A DNA stretch of 46,801 bases from Anaerobiospirillum sp. NML120448 (GTDB lineage: Bacteria; Pseudomonadota; Gammaproteobacteria; Enterobacterales; Succinivibrionaceae): assembly GCF_023050945.1 (NCBI RefSeq), contig NZ_JALKIM010000026.1:1-46801 (forward strand), written 5' to 3'. Under the pieces are notes generated by a model. The model ran no database searches. It had not been told where the DNA came from and was given only the letters and a program-made list of their open reading frames with translations. Positions 43,443 through 46,801 of this stretch are shown here, piece by piece. The translations under genes and the position numbers were made by a program. Numbering within the stretch: the stretch's first letter is position 1; every line of letters starts with the position of its first letter.

Positions 43443-43467
43443 TTAGCAGTGTTAGTTGTGAGGGAGG

Positions 43468-45384
43468 CTACTCTTCGTTGTTATTTTGAGTTACTAAATT
43501 GATAGCCTCTTGGTTGTAGATAATGTCACTTAAAGCACGTGCTTGACGGTTTAAGCCATTTTGTACTACCACATTTAAGTATTGAGCATATGGAACGTTC
43601 ATTACCTGAGCGTAAGTCTTAAGATCCTCAGCACTTGTCTCAGTTACTTTCTTAAGCACAGCTAAGGTCTCAATACCGTTGTTATCATTAATAACATAGG
43701 CACCCTTAGTATCAGATGGTAAAGCATAAATTGCTTGGCTCATCTGGGCACTTACAGAGTTTACGCTAGGGGATAAAATAACGTTCTTCTTTACGCTAAT
43801 GTTCTTAGCTAAAGAAGCATTCTCATCTTGAGTTACCTTAACAGCAACTTGCTCTAAAGCCTCGTCAATAGCAGCATTAAGCTTGTTATTGTTAACAATC
43901 TTGGTAGCTAACTCTTTTACGTCCTCAAAGCTACGTAAAGCAGCCTCATGGTGCTCATAAACATTAATAACAATAGAGTTGTTGTCATCAATGGATACTA
44001 CCTGGCTATTAACACCAGAGGAGTAAACTTCCTCATTGAAAGCTAAAGATTGAACCGCCTCAGTGTTAAATGGCCACTTAGCAGCGCTATCGCCCTGGTT
44101 AACTTTCTTAGAGTCTTGAACCTTAATCTTTAAAGCCTCAGCAGTAACATCTAAAGAGTCTGGGTTTTCAAAAGAAAGATCAGACATGGTAGTTACACGC
44201 TCGTTATAGAGATCACGAGCCTGGGCATTAACATAAGCAGTCTTAACCTTGTCTTTAACATCAGCAAGCTCAGGAGTATGGGCTGCTTCAATCTTAGTTA
44301 AGGCTACAAAGTGGGTACCAAAGTCATCAACGATAGGATCGCTAATTTGACCTTCTTTAGTCATAGAGAATACTACAGCATCTAAATTAGCGGCTAACTG
44401 ACCTTGGCTAAATAAGCCCATATCGCCGCCCTTGTCCTTAGTAGCATTGTCGTCAGAGTACTCTTTGGCTACCTTAGCAAAGCTTTCACCACGAGCTAAG
44501 GCTTTCTCTACAGCCTCAACACGCTTAGCAGCATCTTTAGAGTTAGCACGAATAATAATGTGGGCTACTTGGCGTTGCTCAGGGATCTTAAAGTCCTCTG
44601 AGTACATATTAAAGAAGTCCTCAAGCTTAGCATCTGTTACCTCTACTTGAGAGCGTAAGTCGTCCATAGAAAGTAAGAGGTAATTAAACTTTACATTAGC
44701 AGGGGCTTTAAACTCATTAGGGTTATTATCGTAATAAGCCTTAACCTCTTCATCGCTAACAGTAATATTCTTAGCTAAATCAGCTGGATCAACAGTGTAA
44801 AGGTCAACTTCACGAGTTTGGGAAATAACTTTAGCTACATTATCAAGCTCAAAAGGAAGAGGCATGGTAGCAGTGTTTAACAATGGACGAGCTACGCTTT
44901 CAGACATTAAAGAAACACGTAATTGCTCACCATAGTAATCTGGGCTCATACCCATGTTACGGATAGTAGCTAAATATAACTCATTGTCAAAACGACCATC
45001 CTTTTGGAAGGCTGGAGTTCTACGGATCACATCACGTACTTGCTCATCACCAATACGTATGCCTAAATCCCAAACAGTGCTATTAAAAGCTACATTATCA
45101 ATCATGCGCTCTAATACTTGCTTCTTTAAAGTAGCAACGTATTGTGGGTTTTCAAGTAATTGAGCTCCACCTTGCATGCGGTGTAACTGTTGAGCTTGGC
45201 GATTGTATTGATTAGTCCACTCGTTGGAGCTAATTTTGTAATCACCAATAGAGACTGGATCAGTATCAAGTCTAGGAATTAAATAACCACCCACACCAGT
45301 GAGCACAAAAGAGACCATGATGAGGCCAAGGATAATCTTAAATCCTTTGGAATTGGCTCCATCTCGTAATTTATCCGATAACAT
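43468..45384 (-). CDS. ppiD: Periplasmic folding chaperone / parvulin-type PpiD
   Basis: PpiD is anchored in the inner membrane and assists newly exported proteins near the Sec translocon. The layout fits: cytoplasmic MLSDKLRDGANSKGFKI, one membrane helix (about 14-37, GLIMVSFVLTGVGGYLI), a SurA-N-like helical region (about 40-250), a parvulin domain (about 267-365: AHIIIRANSKDAAK, EYSDDNATKDKGGDMGLFSQ) and a C-terminal domain. 638 aa compares with 623 in E. coli. GAGGA precedes the ATG. It follows hupB in the same direction as in many gammaproteobacteria, but a terminator stands between, so read-through or a separate promoter is needed. Confidence 0.94.
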   Translation of the reverse strand: MLSDKLRDGANSKGFKIILGLIMVSFVLTGVGGYLIPRLDTDPVSIGDYKISSNEWTNQYNRQAQQLHRMQGGAQLLENPQYVATLKKQVLERMIDNVAFNSTVWDLGIRIGDEQVRDVIRRTPAFQKDGRFDNELYLATIRNMGMSPDYYGEQLRVSLMSESVARPLLNTATMPLPFELDNVAKVISQTREVDLYTVDPADLAKNITVSDEEVKAYYDNNPNEFKAPANVKFNYLLLSMDDLRSQVEVTDAKLEDFFNMYSEDFKIPEQRQVAHIIIRANSKDAAKRVEAVEKALARGESFAKVAKEYSDDNATKDKGGDMGLFSQGQLAANLDAVVFSMTKEGQISDPIVDDFGTHFVALTKIEAAHTPELADVKDKVKTAYVNAQARDLYNERVTTMSDLSFENPDSLDVTAEALKIKVQDSKKVNQGDSAAKWPFNTEAVQSLAFNEEVYSSGVNSQVVSIDDNNSIVINVYEHHEAALRSFEDVKELATKIVNNNKLNAAIDEALEQVAVKVTQDENASLAKNISVKKNVILSPSVNSVSAQMSQAIYALPSDTKGAYVINDNNGIETLAVLKKVTETSAEDLKTYAQVMNVPYAQYLNVVVQNGLNRQARALSDIIYNQEAINLVTQNNNEE

Positions 45385-45695
45385 TAAAAATCCTCAGCAA
45401 ATCCATGAGCACTATAAGGCTAGAGAGTAATTTAATATAAGCAAGTTAGATTTTGCTTAGTATAAAGACAATCTAAATTAGTTCAGACTTGCCACTAACA
45501 CAAATCAACTAGTTTGAAAGTAGAGTGCCAAAGCACTCAAGTACTATTAGTAGGGCTAAATATTATCATACGCATAAGTGCTAATGCTAGGCACTTATCA
45601 GGCAAAAGCATAAGATTAGAAAAAATAAAGCGCTTGTACCCAAAAGTACAAACGCTTTTTTTGACTAAGCTAAAGTAATATAGCTAGCAAGGTTA
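45385..45695. other. hupB-ppiD intergenic region
   Basis: The region contains the hupB terminator (45619-45662) and the upstream region of ppiD. A TATACT-like -10 for ppiD is near 45453-45458 on the minus strand; no clear -35 was found. Confidence 0.3.
45619..45662 (-). terminator. Terminator of hupB
   Basis: AAAGCGTTTGTAC pairs with GTACAAGCGCTTT on the minus strand (45646-45658/45627-45639) as 13 pairs including one T-G that forms only on this strand, loop TTTTGG, followed by ATTTTTTC. Confidence 0.88.
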
Positions 45696-45974
45696 TTACT
45701 TGGCGTTAACCACATCCTTGAGGTTCTTACCTGGACGGAAGGATGGAACTTTAACAGCTGGGATCTGTAGAGCCTCACCAGTACGTGGGTTGTGGCCTGA
45801 ACGAGCAGCACGCTCACGAACTAAGAAAGTACCAAAACCGATTAAGGTTACATTATCACCATTGGAAAGGGCCTCTTGTACGGCAGCGGTAAAGGCGTTA
45901 ACGGCAGCAGCGGCTTCCTTTTGAGTAAGTTCAGCCTTCTCGGATACCTTTAAAACTAAGTCACTCTTATTCAC
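45696..45974 (-). CDS. hupB: DNA-binding protein HU (beta type)
   Basis: The 92-aa protein is a standard HU: N-terminal NKSDLVLKVSEKAELTQKEA dimerisation helices, VTLIGFGTFLVRERAARSG, the DNA-clasping arm RSGHNPRTGEALQIPAVKVP and C-terminal FRPGKNLKDVVN. It bends and compacts DNA as a dimer. The start is a GTG at 45974, with TAGGAG 8 bases before it; this gives the usual family N-terminus (M)NKSDL, whereas the longer open frame adds 11 residues including the ribosome binding site itself. Its position just upstream of ppiD supports hupB over hupA; lon, usually before hupB, is not present. Confidence 0.96.
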   Translation of the reverse strand: MNKSDLVLKVSEKAELTQKEAAAAVNAFTAAVQEALSNGDNVTLIGFGTFLVRERAARSGHNPRTGEALQIPAVKVPSFRPGKNLKDVVNAK

Positions 45975-46097
45975 TTTATTAACTCCTAAAAATTCAAAGA
46001 AAAGCAATAAGTCTTAACCTAACAAAGGCCTTAAACCACGATGATATTAAGTGTTTGGTTTAGGGCTTTGATATACGGGTAAGTTACTACACAATTT

Positions 46098-46117
46098 GCA
46101 CTCTTGAAGGCACTCTT
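46098..46117. promoter_or_regulatory. Direct repeat upstream of hupB
   Basis: GCACTCTT occurs at 46098-46105 and again at 46110-46117, 12 bases apart, about 125 bases before the hupB start. It may be a regulator site on one face of the helix; this is an inference from the spacing. Confidence 0.3.
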
Positions 46118-46588
46118 TGGGGTCATAACTTACGGTTAAAACTCAAAGAGCCAGGTACTAACATAGCTCCCTAATGACTCATAATCAGTTGTCCAAGAGA
46201 ACTAGCCATTTAAATCCCTATACTCTAAAAGCTAACTATAGCGGTCTTATACTAACAACTAGTCAAAAAAATGTTAGATGTAAGGAAAATACAGGGATAT
46301 GCCGCCCTTGCCTTGATCTTTATGAACATCACAAAGACCCTCAAGTAGTTAAATGGGAGGCAGTATAAAAAGCTGTAGACAGTAAGCTATGATGTTTAGA
46401 ATACTATTAGTCAAGCTAAACACACACTGCAAAGCTTGCTTGCAGCTTTCTTGTCACAATTATGCACAAGTAAACTATAAAAAAAGTATCTTGATATAAA
46501 AAGCGGGATCTAGTTCGCAACTTTTTTCCAAAATTACACTCAAATTGCGACGGCCTATACGTTTTTAGAGCACTAAGGCTACGCTCTT

Positions 46589-46621
46589 AAGCCGCACCAT
46601 ATCTAAGCTAGCGGCTTTTTT
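46589..46621 (+). terminator. Orphan plus-strand terminator at the right edge
   Basis: AAGCCGC (46589-46595) pairs with GCGGCTT (46611-46617), followed by TTTT. A smaller hairpin AGAGC/GCTCT (46567-46587) precedes it and AAAAA-GCG/CGC-TTTTT (46498-46527) lies further upstream. There is no plus-strand gene before it, so a small RNA of roughly 100-170 bases may end here; TTGTCA and TATAAA near 46451-46480 are a weak promoter candidate. Confidence 0.55.
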
Positions 46622-46801
46622 AACATTGTAAAAATATGTATCTATTTAAAGAGAGTTTTTAGCACTCATTACTCCATATCGACCGACATTAAGCGCTGGT
46701 TGAACAAAATGTGGCAAAATCTTGTAAAAACACCATCGACAAAACTACACTATATTAACCTTTATGCAAAGTAAATATGTGATATAAGTCACATATAGTT
46801 T

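Larger units (their letters stand above)
42495..43467. other. Intergenic region between tRNA-Ser 2 and ppiD
   Basis: It has the tRNA promoter, a GGTAGG-GAAG-CCTACC hairpin (42915-42930), simple repeats at 43065-43124 and the ppiD 3' hairpins. No gene was found. Confidence 0.4.
45975..46801. other. Region upstream of hupB to right edge
   Basis: It holds a direct octamer repeat (46098-46117), a plus-strand terminator (46589-46621) and AT-rich sequence. A 64-codon frame at 46174 has no ribosome binding site and is not accepted. No gene reaches the right edge. Confidence 0.4.

Noticed and set aside
46174-46368. 64-codon plus-strand frame near the right edge
   Set aside because: Starts without a ribosome binding site, composition is not protein-like, and it overlaps the hupB upstream region.

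Overview
The window is AT-rich bacterial chromosome. Its recognisable core genes are gammaproteobacterial: pgsA, tusE, ribA, cmk next to rpsA, yciO, tsaB, nfsB, hupB next to ppiD, a YoaA/DinG-type helicase and two flagellins. The YciO, NfsB, TusE and PpiD sequences and the hupB-ppiD order fit a gammaproteobacterium. The low GC, heavy TTA/GCT codon use and many large unrecognised low-complexity proteins suggest a flagellated anaerobe near the Succinivibrionaceae (Aeromonadales). That placement is an inference from memory, not from a search.

Layout. 1-6.0 kb: a partial helix-turn-helix-like gene, a 622-aa unknown protein, a membrane metallophosphoesterase and a GT-B glycosyltransferase. 6.3-8.9 kb: a small unknown protein, a structured intergenic region, nfsB and yciO. 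8.9-11.1 kb: a long gene-poor stretch with simple repeats, terminators that serve no visible gene, and a densely folded segment. 11.1-16.0 kb: a shortened beta-helix protein, pgsA, then a minus-strand block (TPR protein-tusE, ribA). 16.4-19.5 kb: cmk and rpsA, the latter with an S1-type autoregulatory leader. 20.0-25.5 kb: a Sel1/TPR lipoprotein, a decayed ISAs1-like transposase and an enlarged DinG/YoaA helicase. 25.5-34.5 kb: a minus-strand block with an unknown protein, two paralogous flagellins and a 1553-aa protein with two tandem-repeat arrays. 35.2-38.4 kb: tsaB, a hairpin array and an exported protein. 39.3-42.5 kb: two identical tRNA-Ser(GGA) genes 3078 bp apart flanking metY and three tandem 194-bp repeats. 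43.5-46.0 kb: ppiD and hupB.

How genes work together. YciO belongs to the YrdC/Sua5 family and TsaB is part of the t6A tRNA-modification complex; TusE serves tRNA 2-thiolation. Cmk and S1 form the usual nucleotide/translation pair, HU and PpiD the usual nucleoid/envelope-chaperone pair. The flagellins share terminators and upstream blocks, consistent with recent duplication or gene conversion.

The most unusual signal is not in the proteins. Several intergenic regions (7.05-7.25, 10.33-10.77, 21.42-21.49 and 36.02-36.42 kb) carry runs of perfect 7-11 bp hairpins with short loops. In three places two hairpins are enclosed by an outer stem, giving a three-way junction. G-U pairs favour a plus-strand RNA in two of these. 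They do not match RNase P, tmRNA, 6S or SRP RNA by signature sequences I can recall, and are offered as candidate undescribed structured RNAs. No CRISPR array, rRNA or intact mobile element was seen.
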